Positions 34,905-47,146 of a stretch of DNA of 64,000 bases are shown piece by piece. Made by a program: the position numbers and the translations under genes. The DNA is from Morinoia aosen. Lineage: Eukaryota > Arthropoda > Malacostraca > Amphipoda > Talitridae. The DNA lies in assembly GCA_030386875.1 (NCBI GenBank), contig CM059566.1:38414068-38478067 (forward strand), given 5' to 3'. Every line of letters starts with the position of its first letter. Positions within the stretch are counted from its first letter, which is position 1. The notes below the pieces were generated by a model, which worked only from the letters and a program-made list of their open reading frames with translations, was not told the DNA's origin and searched no databases.

Positions 34905-35133
34905 TTAACACTTTGACTGCGACGTGAGCCGCCGTCGGTACACAGAGGGAATTTTCAAACTGTTACTGACCGACCAGTAGTCACAAACTCAATTTCAACA
35001 AATACTTAAAACTAAATCAAGGCACGATACAGTCAACGTTTGCTATTTTCAACACTGCTTACTACACACAATTAACTTCAAATTTGAGCTGAATATTGAA
35101 CTTCAGTTTTACTCTCCGAAGTCAAAGTGCTTA
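34905..35133 (-). mobile_element. piggyBac-type MITE, copy 3, with terminal inverted repeats
   Basis: Starts at TTAA (34905-34908), then CACTTTGACTGCGACG. The far end, read inverted, is GCACTTTGACTTCGGAG, so the terminal inverted repeats share CACTTTGACT plus CG. The interior (GAACTTCAGTTT, TTGAATATTCAGC inverted) matches copies 1 and 2. The right-hand TTAA has decayed to CTTA. It lies about 70 bp downstream of the S1-S2 exon donor. Confidence 0.78.
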
Positions 35134-35199
35134 CAAGAATTTCACTTTAGTCTCAGTCTTCAATACTAGTGTTCACTTGAGCTTCCCATGAAGCCTCAC

Positions 35200-35355
35200 C
35201 TGAGGATGAACTCTATTGTGAACCAAATGAGTACGACAATCTCGATGAAGAAGAGGATTGTGTCGTACGTCTCGTAGACAGACGCGTCGCTGCCGTCCTC
35301 TCCCTCCAGTGTGGACAGCACGCTCAGTGTCAGGCACGAGAAGATGATCAGGAAC
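35200..35355 (-). CDS. KCNQ: KCNQ channel exon: S1 and S2 (51 whole codons)
   Basis: This 156-bp exon, phase 2 at both ends, encodes S1 (FLIIFSCLTLSVLST), an acidic extracellular loop (LEGEDGSDASVYETY) and S2 (DTILFFIEIVVLIWFTIEFI). It ends in an Arg codon shared with the next exon. The start FLIxxxCLxxSVLST is the KCNQ S1 signature. The acceptor is TTTCCGCTGCAG before GTTCCTG. The donor is CTCAG followed by GTGAGG. The codon completed by its first base belongs to an upstream exon that I did not find. The acceptor side merges into an array of acceptor-like units. Confidence 0.95.
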
Positions 35356-36110
35356 CTGCAGCGGAAAAAAAAGAGATTTAACAACCTGGAGGAAAGCGAT
35401 AAAAAGTTTAGGAACCTGGAGTAAGGCGAAAACAGGTTAGGAACCTGGAGCAAGGCGAAACAAGGTTATGAAAAAGGTTAGGAACCTGGAGCAAGGCGAA
35501 ACAAGGTTATGAAAAAAGTGAGGAGCATGGAGCAAAAAAAATTCAAGAACCTGGAGCACGGCGAAAAAGATTTAAGAACCTGGAGCGAAAAAAGTTTAAA
35601 AACGTGAAGCAAGGCAAAAAAGGGTTAGGGCCATGGAATGAAAAGAAAATTTAGAACCTTGAGACACACAAAAAAAGGTTGGGAACCTTGAGACACGCAC
35701 AAAAAAAAGGTTAGGAACCTTGAGACACACAAAAAAAGGTTGGGAACCTTGAGACACGCACAAAAAAAAGGTTGGGAACCTTGAGACACGCACAAAAAAA
35801 AGGTTAGGAACCTGTAGACACACAAAAAAAGGTAAGGAGCCTTGAAACACAAAAAAGGTTAGGAACCTTGAGACACACAAAAAAAGTTAGGAACCTTGAG
35901 ACACACACAAAAAAAAGGTTAGGAACCTTGAGACACACACAAAAAAAGGTTAAGAACCTTGAGACACACGAAAAAGAGGTTAAGAACCTTGAACAAGATG
36001 ATGAAAAGGATAGGAATCTGAAGTGAGACGAAAGAATTAACGGGTAGGAGCCTGGAGCGAGACATGAAGACGAATGTTTAGGAGCTTGCATCAAGGCGAA
36101 AAAAATTATT
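35356..36110 (-). repeat. 26-32 bp array derived from the S1-S2 exon acceptor, about 25 units
   Basis: Plus-strand units read GGTTAGGAACCTGGAGCAAGG then CGAAAA or, farther out, GGTTAGGAACCTTGAGACAC then ACAAAAAA. The real junction is GATCAGGAACCTGCAGCGG then AAAAAA. On the minus strand nearly all units present a 3' splice site, CTCCAG or TCTCAAG followed by GTTCC, just as the true exon starts CTGCAG then GTTCC. Units nearer the exon are less regular. Three minus frames are partly open (75-96 codons) as a by-product. Confidence 0.92.
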
Positions 36111-36692
36111 AAACGCCTGAAAACAAACGAAACATTTTATGCTCAGGAATCGGATGTAAGGTGCAGTAATTACTGATCAGGATCTTAGAGTAAGGTCGAA
36201 AATAATATCCACCTTGAGAACTACACAAATATTGTTAATCAGGAACCTGATGCCAGATGAGAAAAAAATGATCGAGGACTTGAGCTAAAGAGCTTGAGTT
36301 TGAGCTAAAATGATCGAGGACTTGATAAAAATTCACTACAGATATTTAGAACAGAACTCAAACTTAATGTTTACCTCGAAGCAGAAAGTATTTTTAATAT
36401 ATCTGTATTCAAAACCGTGTACCTTCGTAACTCAATAATGTATATATAATTTGCAAGAACACACGTTGAAATAATGGCTCTTCCTTCACACTTGCAGACA
36501 AACCTGATGGAAGGAACGGATGAGTTATATTGGTTTAATCTAGTCTTTTTTGGTGCGGCACAGTAACGTACATTTTTATCAATTTTCATACTAGTACACA
36601 ATATTGGCTGTAAACGAAAGGTTCATCTGTAATTAGTTTCTAAATTTAGAATAAGGAGAGCCCCAAATGAAGAACTCGTCTGTACCCAATCT
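36111..36692. other. Unassigned sequence, possibly upstream intron
   Basis: GAGGACTTGA plus GAGCTTGAGTTTGAGC makes a small doublet near 36265-36325. No exon recognised. Confidence 0.45.
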
Positions 36693-36795
36693 TTAACGCG
36701 TTCGCCACGTATTGGGCCATATGTGTACCACTAGATAAATTACTTATTCGCGTACCAGTATAAATGAATAGCATTTCATCTGTTCCGCGACCTTT
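36693..36795 (+). mobile_element. Possible TTAA-class MITE fragment
   Basis: TTAA (36693-36696) is followed by CGCGTTCGCCACGTA. A similar inverted end, TTAACACGTTGACGACGTAC, is readable on the minus strand at about 61392-61414, and interior words recur at 4.2 kb. A second family of piggyBac-like MITEs is plausible, but no complete copy is present. Confidence 0.4.
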
Positions 36796-38499
36796 TTAAG
36801 AATAAACTTGTCATGCGAGGTAAAATGGTATCGAGCAACTACGTTTTTATACTTCTTCGGAAGGATGAAAATGTATGCTAGTCGATTTCCCTATTCTGAT
36901 ACGTACAACCCAACGAAACCAACCGTTAACAACCTCGGTTTCGCTATGAACGTGCTAGTTTTAAGAACAGTAACTTTCGACGTTAAAGGTTATTATTAAA
37001 AGGATGTTCATGCTCCTACCTGGAACGCCAATTTCGGCATTCACTTATATATTACCGGGAAGGCAAAGGGAAGACGTGACACAAAAACTTTATGATTTTA
37101 TAATCCGGTTAACAAACTTTCACTCAAACTCTTTGAAATTAGAGTTACTCATTGCGAGAAGAACTGTCGCAATGATGCCAAATGTTGTAACTTAGTTATT
37201 CAAAGTTCTGAACATACAGCTATACGAAGGTAAACCTAAGATCAACGTTTGGTCCCAGAACTGTAGTGAATAGAAGTGGGTGTGTAAATTAAGCAACGTT
37301 GACTGATAAGTAAATTAAAGAAAAGAAAAACAGTTTTATTTCCAATATAGATGAAAAAAAGCGTAACCTTACCTATACTGACTGGTCCATCGGTCAGAGT
37401 TATTTATCTATGGATTTTGTGTATTTTCGGCCATCGAATACCCTTTCATTGGGCCTTGCTTGCCCAGCTATTACCAATGTTCAATGTTACTCAAAAATAG
37501 AGAATTGGAAAATACGCCAATTTCCTCATTATGAGATAAAAGCCTTCGGGGAATTTCAGTTCTTTTCACTCCCTTTGACCACAATAATAAGATTACGGCG
37601 CTTTGTCCCCATTTGGTCAAAACTGACAGTAGAGGGGCTATGCTTAGGCCTTTCATGGGTGGATCAGAACTGATGCGATCGCGATAAAACTCCGCACAAA
37701 AACTTCAAGAGAACCAACATATTCACACGTGCACAGACGCCACTCATATTGTCTTCAAGGCTTAACATTTAAAGCATAGATTTTAGACTAATTCGTTCAT
37801 ATCAGAGGATACGGTAAATATAATGCCAATTATAATCTATTATTATCACTGAAACTACACGCCTGGACGTCCACAGACAGGTATTGAAACTCAACCGGAG
37901 CTTCAACGTTTCAGAACGCCCAAAGCGCTTCCTGGGAGAATTTCTGAAAGAAGATACTCTGCTGATCCGAACGCCTCTATTTCAACGAACGCAGATATGG
38001 CAATGAATTTCATGTCAATATAGAGATCGATGAACGCCTGTATATCAAAATGATCCGAACGCAGATCGGTCAATGGATTTCTTGCAATGTAGAAACGCTT
38101 TGGGCGTTTCGACGTCTAAGGAATAGCACTATTACGAGCCGTTGCCTCACTGAACTCGCATGTTTTATCCAGCATCCAGCATGCGAGGTGACAATGCCAT
38201 TCCTACCTGCCAGTCTCACAGACCATCTGCTAGATAGCTCATGCGAGCTTTTAGAAGCTACATCGCTAGCTCAATGTAAAATGGGCCTAAGGTGTGCTGT
38301 TACGTTTAAACGGTGAGAGGAATCCAACCGACGGCCCACAGTACTGAATACCATGCAATACACACGAGACAAGCACGTCTGCCTGTGGAACACCTTCACT
38401 ATTTTCGCAAGGCGCACGACAAACCTGCATGTGATAGTTTTCGCACTCGTCCGATAGCCGTACGGAACTTCAGATTAGGTTGGATCTTAGTTCAAGACT
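36796..38499. other. Unassigned sequence with a 13-bp inverted repeat
   Basis: AACGCCCAAAGCG at 37915-37927 and its exact complement CGCTTTGGGCGTT at 38096-38108 bracket about 170 bp containing two related blocks (GATCCGAACGC...). Other parts hold only short frames with no recognisable product. Confidence 0.5.
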
Positions 38500-38706
38500 C
38501 CCTAACGGCTAAAAAGAAAAGCGAGAGAGGAAGACACCATTTAGTATGGTGAGAAGCGAACGCGAAATCTATGAAGAAGGGACATAGAAACAGTAAGTTG
38601 AAAAAGAAATTGATGAAGCATGATAAAAGTTGAAGAAGAATGGAGTAGGTGCTGAAAAACAGGATAGCAGTGATCCCAAAAAGATGATCCTCTGCGTAAC
38701 AAAAAC
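38500..38706 (-). mobile_element. SINE-like element, head-truncated copy
   Basis: Landmarks GACACCATTTAGTATGGTG, GAAGGGACATAGAAACAG, GGTGCTGAAAAACAGGA and AAAGATGATCC are present. The CTACCTAAC and head blocks are missing. No clear target-site duplication found. Confidence 0.82.
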
Positions 38707-41065
<2,359 letters not shown>

Positions 41066-41316
41066 GAGTAGAGCAGGGCTTCTCTACCTTTCTATCGTCG
41101 TGTACCGTCTTAGCTTAATGGTGTATCTTCATGCGTACCCAGCACAATTAAAGGTTTAAGAAACTATGAAAATACACTTATTGCTTAATAATTACGAAAT
41201 AACAAAATGCAATGTTGAGAAACGCAATAGTACAAAGTGCTTTAATGTACCCCTGAGATTGCAAAATGTACCCCTAGAGATACATGTACCCCCGGTTGAG
41301 AAGCCCTGGTGTAAAG
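41066..41316. mobile_element. hAT-type MITE, 235 bp, with TIRs and imperfect 8-bp TSD
   Basis: The left end CAGGGCTTCTCTACC (41074) and right end GGTTGAGAAGCCCTG (ending 41308) are inverted repeats matching at 14 of 15 bases. Flanking octamers GAGTAGAG (41066-41073) and GTGTAAAG (41309-41316) match at 6 of 8. CAGGG ends with 8-bp duplications are typical of hAT elements. The interior has ATGTACCCCT-type subrepeats and no transposase. Confidence 0.85.
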
Positions 41317-41404
41317 CGTCAGATTACAGTGGGAAGGAATGGTGTATATTATCAGAGCTGCGGAAATAACTGGGGTACAAAATCACATTGCAGTAGCACA
41401 GAAT

Positions 41405-41562
41405 CAGAACCCTTCGATGAGAACTGTGATGGACATCCCAGATCTCGAATGAAAACATCCTATAACTTTGACGAGTTCTTCAAAAGCCTGCGATAAGAAC
41501 TGTGATAGACATCCCAGATCTCCAATGAAAACATCCTTTAACTCTGACGAGTTCTGCCTTAC
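41405..41562 (+). repeat. 78-bp doublet
   Basis: GAGAACTGTGATGGACATCC ... CTTTGACGAGTTCT is repeated as AAGAACTGTGATAGACATCC ... CTCTGACGAGTTCT, with few differences. It is a simple tandem duplication. Confidence 0.9.
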
Positions 41563-41724
41563 AAAACATGATTTATGAAACAGAGAAAAAGATTGAGAAA
41601 TCCGGTTCACTCGTACGCATGTATGTGCTGAAAGACGTCGTAGCAGCCGCGTGTGGATGTCAAGACACACACCCATAATTTGCAGAAAGATTTTCTGAAC
41701 TCTGAGTCATGTTGAACATTGATA

Positions 41725-41990
41725 ATTTCTTAAGTATGTGAAGAATGTCGTAAAAAATTAGCTTACTCGCAAAATGAGCACTAGCTTTTATCTCAGGCCT
41801 CAACGTTCTTAATACATCCATATCTTTCCCTCTACTCGTTCCTTGAAAATTAATTTTTTCTTAGTTAGGTGAAGAACGTCGTAGAAAAACTGTTTACCCG
41901 CAAAATAACTACTAACTTATATCTCAGGTCCCAACGTTCCTAGTGTTTTTATATTATTTATTTTTTCCTCCACTCACTCCGTGATGCAGC
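41725..41990 (+). repeat. Doublet of about 135 bp
   Basis: GAAGAATGTCGTAAAAAATT ... TATCTCAGGCCTCAACGTTC is followed by GAAGAACGTCGTAGAAAAAC ... TATCTCAGGTCCCAACGTTC. It is an older duplication than the 78-bp pair. Confidence 0.85.
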
Positions 41991-43559
41991 ACACATATTT
42001 CTGAACATACCTCGCATCCATTAATGTCTCATGAATCTCCGAATCTCCTCATGACACATGAACCCCAAAGACTGGCGGATCACATTTCTAAGGTAATCAC
42101 TACAAACGTTTAATCGGACACATGTCTCCTGCATTGGCCTAATACTTTCCCAACGTCTCAAGTTTCTGCTAAATTATGACCTGGTATCCACGCAAATTGC
42201 AGACACAGTATACGATGGATAGCAAAATAGAATGACTATACAAAGTTCATTTCTTCACGAAATGATAAGTCACTACCCCCTGATGACACGATATAACCTT
42301 GCATGAGGTCAAAGTTTTCTGATGGAATATGACAAATTGAGTAGGATAAATAGAAAAGCCCAATAGGGTACAAATACTACTCTATTGACATCCTACATTA
42401 CAACATCGGACTTGCATATCATTTTGCAGCAGTGATCCATCCAAAAGCCATGCCCCCATTGTAGGAACGAGTAGCATGTACAGTAGTAGTGACGACAGAT
42501 CAGCTGCGTTAATTTTACGTAGTCCAAACTTGGAACGGACGAGCTCATATGTTCGCCAAGAACCTCATTAACGACAGTGTATAAGTTAAAAGAACATCAT
42601 TTCCAAGTTAAAAGAACGTGAAAGATCACAACCATTTCATTGAAAACTACCTCACTTTTGAAACAACAAATCCAAGCCTGTCATTATTCCGTTAATATTG
42701 CTATTCGCTTTTGAAATGCAGAATTTCAAATTGGGATACATATTCATGTCGCGCGCGACGGTCCCAGAGCGACGAACACTCGCTGAAAATGACAGTCGTG
42801 TTTTGCCTTTGCTTGTAAATCGAATACATTTGGGTGGCCCGAATTCATCATAGCAAATCAAACGTGCTCGCAAAACCAATATTAATTACCAGCGTACCCA
42901 AGGCGTCAAATATGATCGATCAATTCGAAGTCAATGTGCTAAATGGAAGAAATTTGTTCGATTTTCATGGAAATTATCTTATTGGTATTTTTAAGAGGTT
43001 CAACAGAAGCCACCTTTATACTAATGAAATCAACTTTTCATCAATTTTAAATTTCACATACAAAGTCTAAAATAGACTATATCGTGAACAAAATGAATCA
43101 TCCATTGAAAATTTTGAAAATGAGCATCTTTTAGCGAGAAAAATCCCGATTCGCAGCATAACGAGCATCCAAAAAGTACGCATCACCTCCATGAAATTTT
43201 TTCCCAACAGAAAAATAAAACGAGCTCGTTAAACGTAATAAAAAATCCCCTCGAAACCGCGAGACAAGGATTCTTCGCGCCATGACGGCACCGCGCGGCA
43301 TCCCCTCTGATATTGAAGCCATTTAAAAAATGGACAGAACTGCGTTCGCACCATCACCCGCGCGTCTTTTGTTGGAGCGATAAAAATAATCCTCTGTGTA
43401 CGCTTCATAGGAGCCGTATTTCGGGGTCATTGTCTGTGAGGTTTTTGTCGGAAGCCTCAGCTAGCGAGGTTGTTTATCTCTGTTTGGACGCAACCAACAA
43501 CACGGCGGCGGCCATGACACCTGCGTACCATTGGGCTCTCCGTCCTTCATTGCTTTGCC
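41991..43559. other. Unassigned sequence
   Basis: Short frames only, no recognisable product, array or transposon end. Confidence 0.45.
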
Positions 43560-43745
43560 ACTTCATTGCTTCGACACTTTACTACTGGACATGTGATGCA
43601 TCACTGCTGTACATGTGACACTTCATTGCTGTACATGTGACGCTTAATTGCTGGACATGTGATGCTTCACTGCTGGACATGTGACGCTTCATTACTGGAC
43701 AATGGACATGCGACGCTTCCCTGCGGGATATGCGAAATTCAACGG
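43560..43745 (+). repeat. 28-30 bp array, about six units
   Basis: Units resemble GACATGTGATGCTTCACTGCT. GACATGTGA or ACATGTGAC recurs at about 29-bp spacing and the last units are decayed (GACATGCGACGCTTCCCTGC). Confidence 0.88.
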
Positions 43746-44344
43746 ATGGACATGAAACACTTCTGGCCAGGGTTGAGAGCATGCGACATATCTTGCCAGG
43801 ATTGAACACAAACACAACGGAGAATTGAAATTCTAGCAATCTCTTAAGAGCCAAAAAAGCGTACAAATTTTCATCATGGTAGCGCATTTCACCTCAAATA
43901 TTTCGGAAGAAATAAAACTTATATTTAATACAGAGCAAAACTAAACTTGTATCGAGTGAGAGACGGATGTAAATTTTTAGGCAAACCGAAACTTTAAGCG
44001 CGTATTCGCAGGCCATTCAGACAAAGAAAAGGCACATTTGCAGCGCGAAGTTCAAGCACGAGAGCCAATTTTGCGGTCCTGATGTCGATGAAGACAAATA
44101 GCGGAACTTGGGCAAAGATAAGCCATCAGTTGTCAGTGGGCTATCTGGAAGTCGTTTATTTCACTCAGAGAGGAGGCAGAGTGGCGGGCTTTGGTGCGTC
44201 CTCATGTGTGAGGGGAGACACTCCACGTGACGCTCGTCTCAACATGACAAAGCTTTTTGTGGCCCAAATGTGAAATTCTCAACGAAACCCAGATAATGTA
44301 TGCCCAGTGCTTCATGAAGCGGGTTATAAGCTGTGTACTAATTT

Positions 44345-44520
44345 GTGGAAGAAGTGTTGCTCCGCGTTTGTTAAACTAGAGACTGGGTTTGTTTACAATT
44401 TTTTAAAATTGTTGTTTGTTTCCCAGAAGACCAGTGTCGCTCCGTGTTTGCTAAACTAAAGACTGGGTTTGTTTACAATTTTTTTAAATTGTTGTTTGCA
44501 TTCCAGAAGACCAGTTTTCA
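44345..44520 (+). repeat. Doublet of about 85 bp
   Basis: TGCTCCGCGTTTGTTAAACTAGAGACTGGG ... CCAGAAGACCAG recurs as CGCTCCGTGTTTGCTAAACT ... CCAGAAGACCAG. Each half also contains an inverted pair (ACAATTTTTTAAAATTGT). Confidence 0.88.
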
Positions 44521-44754
44521 AGGCGATGTGATGGTAGAAATTAGAAATATAAATGAACCAAAGGATAGGTGACCAATATGGCTATGCGAATGAGCTGGCA
44601 GTTTTATTCTCGGGCAGCAACCCAAATTCCAAAGTTGCAGACGCACAATCATGCACAGCGTCATAGTAGGAGTAGAGTAGAAGATGTAAGAAGAAGGTGC
44701 TAGGAGTATCTGGAAATACTTCTAATGCTACAACAATAATGCCCGTTGACGGTA

Positions 44755-44910
44755 ACGAGAAAAAAAAAACGGAGTAAGGAAAATTTAAACAATTTAAACA
44801 ATTTTTCTACCACAGGCGATACAAAGGTAACGCAATGAGAAAGGAAACGGAGCAAGGAAAATTTAAACAATTTAAACAAATTATTTACCACAGGTGATAC
44901 AGAGGTAGGA
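44755..44910 (+). repeat. Doublet of about 75 bp
   Basis: GGAAAATTTAAACAATTTAA ... ACCACAGGCGATACAAAGG is followed by the same block ending ACCACAGGTGATACAGAGG. Confidence 0.88.
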
Positions 44911-47146
44911 TGTTTCTTAGGTCTAGTACAATGAAAAAATTTGAGTATAGCTACCTGTAGGCCCGAATAAGTTCAGCGACTTTTAGGGCATCCTACAATC
45001 AACGTTATTCTAAGGTGTACAGTAATGTTTAACCTAATTCACTCAACCTAGTTTCGTATTTGACTGATCAATAAATAATTTTACTTGATACTAGATGCTT
45101 TATTTTACTATATATTTCATACAAAATAACCACAGTTCTAAATCTCTACGCAATGTAGCTCCAGTATGTTCGCTTCAACGACAAAAAGCGGCTGTTTTGT
45201 AGGCTGTAGGTCATTTGAGTAACTGTGTCACTGCCTCTGTAGTCAGGAATAGCACTATTTTAAATGCACATACATGTTTTACCTTTAATACTTTGTTGAC
45301 TCTACTTTCTGAAATAACTGTTAAGTATCTTGCAAGTACATAAACTAACAAAAATTCCGATACTGTAGAGTAGATTATCCATACTTTTCTGTTCATCTCT
45401 CTGTGTCCATCTGGTCTTCATGTCAGATCTCGACTTAGAATATTAGAAATATTGGAAGGTTCACAACCAAGACGATTTTTGAACGAGTACATTGTTCCAG
45501 CAGGAACGACATTTCCCAGCACCTGGTGCCAGATTATGAAAGCTTTAACTGGAAAAAAATCATGGCCGAGAGTTCCATGAAGTTTTTACCATTTAATTTT
45601 CGAAAATTATTTCGGTTACAGAAATGATCTCCAACATCGAGAAGTCTTTCTAGACTCGCATCGTAAATGCTATCAAGGCATTCGTGGGTCTCGGTCAGTT
45701 GACTTTACAATCTATTTGTTCGAGAGAGACAAGTTGGGACCGTTAAAGACTCTCTCCGCAGCTGTTACTATATATTGAAATAATTTGTAATTTTTCAAGA
45801 AATTCTTTTTTACCGCTGGTCATCCGGTTGGGGAGCTGAGTAGCTCTGTTGTTAATGATGAATACTACTGAACGTAAGACTTTACGCTATGCAATTGAAA
45901 GCCTGTTAAGCCCAATGAAAATTACATGGGATTTAATAACAGTTCATTGGATTGTATACTTTTATAATATTTTAATGTATGAAAAGTTAGAGTTTTAGCT
46001 TATGAGCATTTCCACCGTGAATTTCAATACAAAAGACAGAAATGATCACAGAAAACCATTTGGCATTCGTATATGAATTGATGTTATAATTATGTTAATA
46101 AAACTAGGCATTTCTTTGCTACAAAACAGTTTTACTACGAAATTTAAAGCAAAGAAAAACTATTAAAAGGTTCCAATAAAACGTTTCAAGTCTTAGCTCA
46201 CCATTCGTAAGAATGTATGAAAAATAAAGTACAAGAGCAAGATAAATCTACAAAGTTACTTTGCGAACAATGAAATTGGATTATAAATAAAATAACTATA
46301 TCGAACAAATAAATAAATCACACTTTTAGGTCCTAAACAATGCAGCTAAATAAATGCGCGCAACAAATTATCAATAACAATCAAGTGCAAATTCTAACGA
46401 GTTGTGTGTTACAGACTCACATTTCATGCATAATTTTTATCCATTTCTGAAGGATAGGCAGAGTTATTATCTTTCAAAAATCGTATGTGCATTGTATAAT
46501 AATACAAGCATTCATTTCCGACGCTCAATCTGTTTCATTTTACAACTGTTTCTAATCATTTGAGTTGCTGATAAAAATTTTCTACGGAAAATTTCATTTT
46601 ACCAGCAGTCAGCACTTTTGACAGTTTTGTATTTTAGTCGTACTTTACTTGTGTACACTATCCGCGGTAGCTCATATCTATTTCATTATGTTGTGAAGTA
46701 CTTAACGGAGTGATTTAGTAGCATTTTATTCGATTTTAACATTATTTGTTAGCCCCAACTTGCGTATTTGTAGAGCAGCTTTGTAACCTTATTTCGTTTT
46801 TTTATCTGTATTTTCTGCTGATTATAACAGATGCTGAGCTGAGGCTTGAAACGTTTTAAAATAAATTTTAAGTTTTCTTTGCTATTACATTTACCTTTTA
46901 ATATATGTTCAAATGCATACAAAGCACAATTACTCTAGTCAAGTTGTGAAAAAAATGGTGGAGTATCCATACATTGTGACGTTCACGGTCTTCCATTTAC
47001 AGCCATGAAGGACAAGAGCGCAGCAACGAACATTTTTTAGCATAAGAGAAACATCAAAGCGATGTCAGGAAGATGAAAAACACAGTAATATTGCTGCTTA
47101 CGCGATACTCGAAAGCTGTTATGAAGGAGAGCAATGTTTTGAACAC

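Larger units (their letters stand above)
8212..35355 (-). other. KCNQ: KCNQ-type potassium channel gene, partial locus (five exons seen)
   Basis: The minus strand carries five exons, in transcript order 35355-35200, 31368-31286, 28449-28247, 24629-24504 and 8322-8212. Phases match at every join: Arg split AG|A, Asp split G|AC, then two phase-0 joins. The result is S1 to most of S6 of a Kv7 channel, about 227 residues without a stop. The product should be a plasma-membrane subunit of a tetrameric, slowly activating K+ channel. From family knowledge, the junctions at HRQ|ELIT, WWGV|(I/V)T and ALPA|GILG, and the one inside the Asp of S3, coincide with vertebrate KCNQ1 exon boundaries. Introns are about 3.9, 2.8, 3.6 and 16.2 kb. 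Missing: the N-terminal exons, the last part of S6 and the whole C-terminal domain. The residues resemble KCNQ1 ([25 protein letters not shown]) more than KCNQ2-5. Confidence 0.93.
43746..47146. other. Mostly unassigned sequence
   Basis: Apart from the two doublets listed at 44.35 and 44.76 kb, no exon, transposon or RNA gene was recognised in this AT-rich stretch. Nothing explains the position of the large array that follows. Confidence 0.45.

Noticed and set aside
46000..46030. Minus-strand SRWKCS, considered as part of the missing N-terminal KCNQ exon
   Set aside because: Followed at once by a stop and lacks the rest of the conserved NFLERPxGWKC context.
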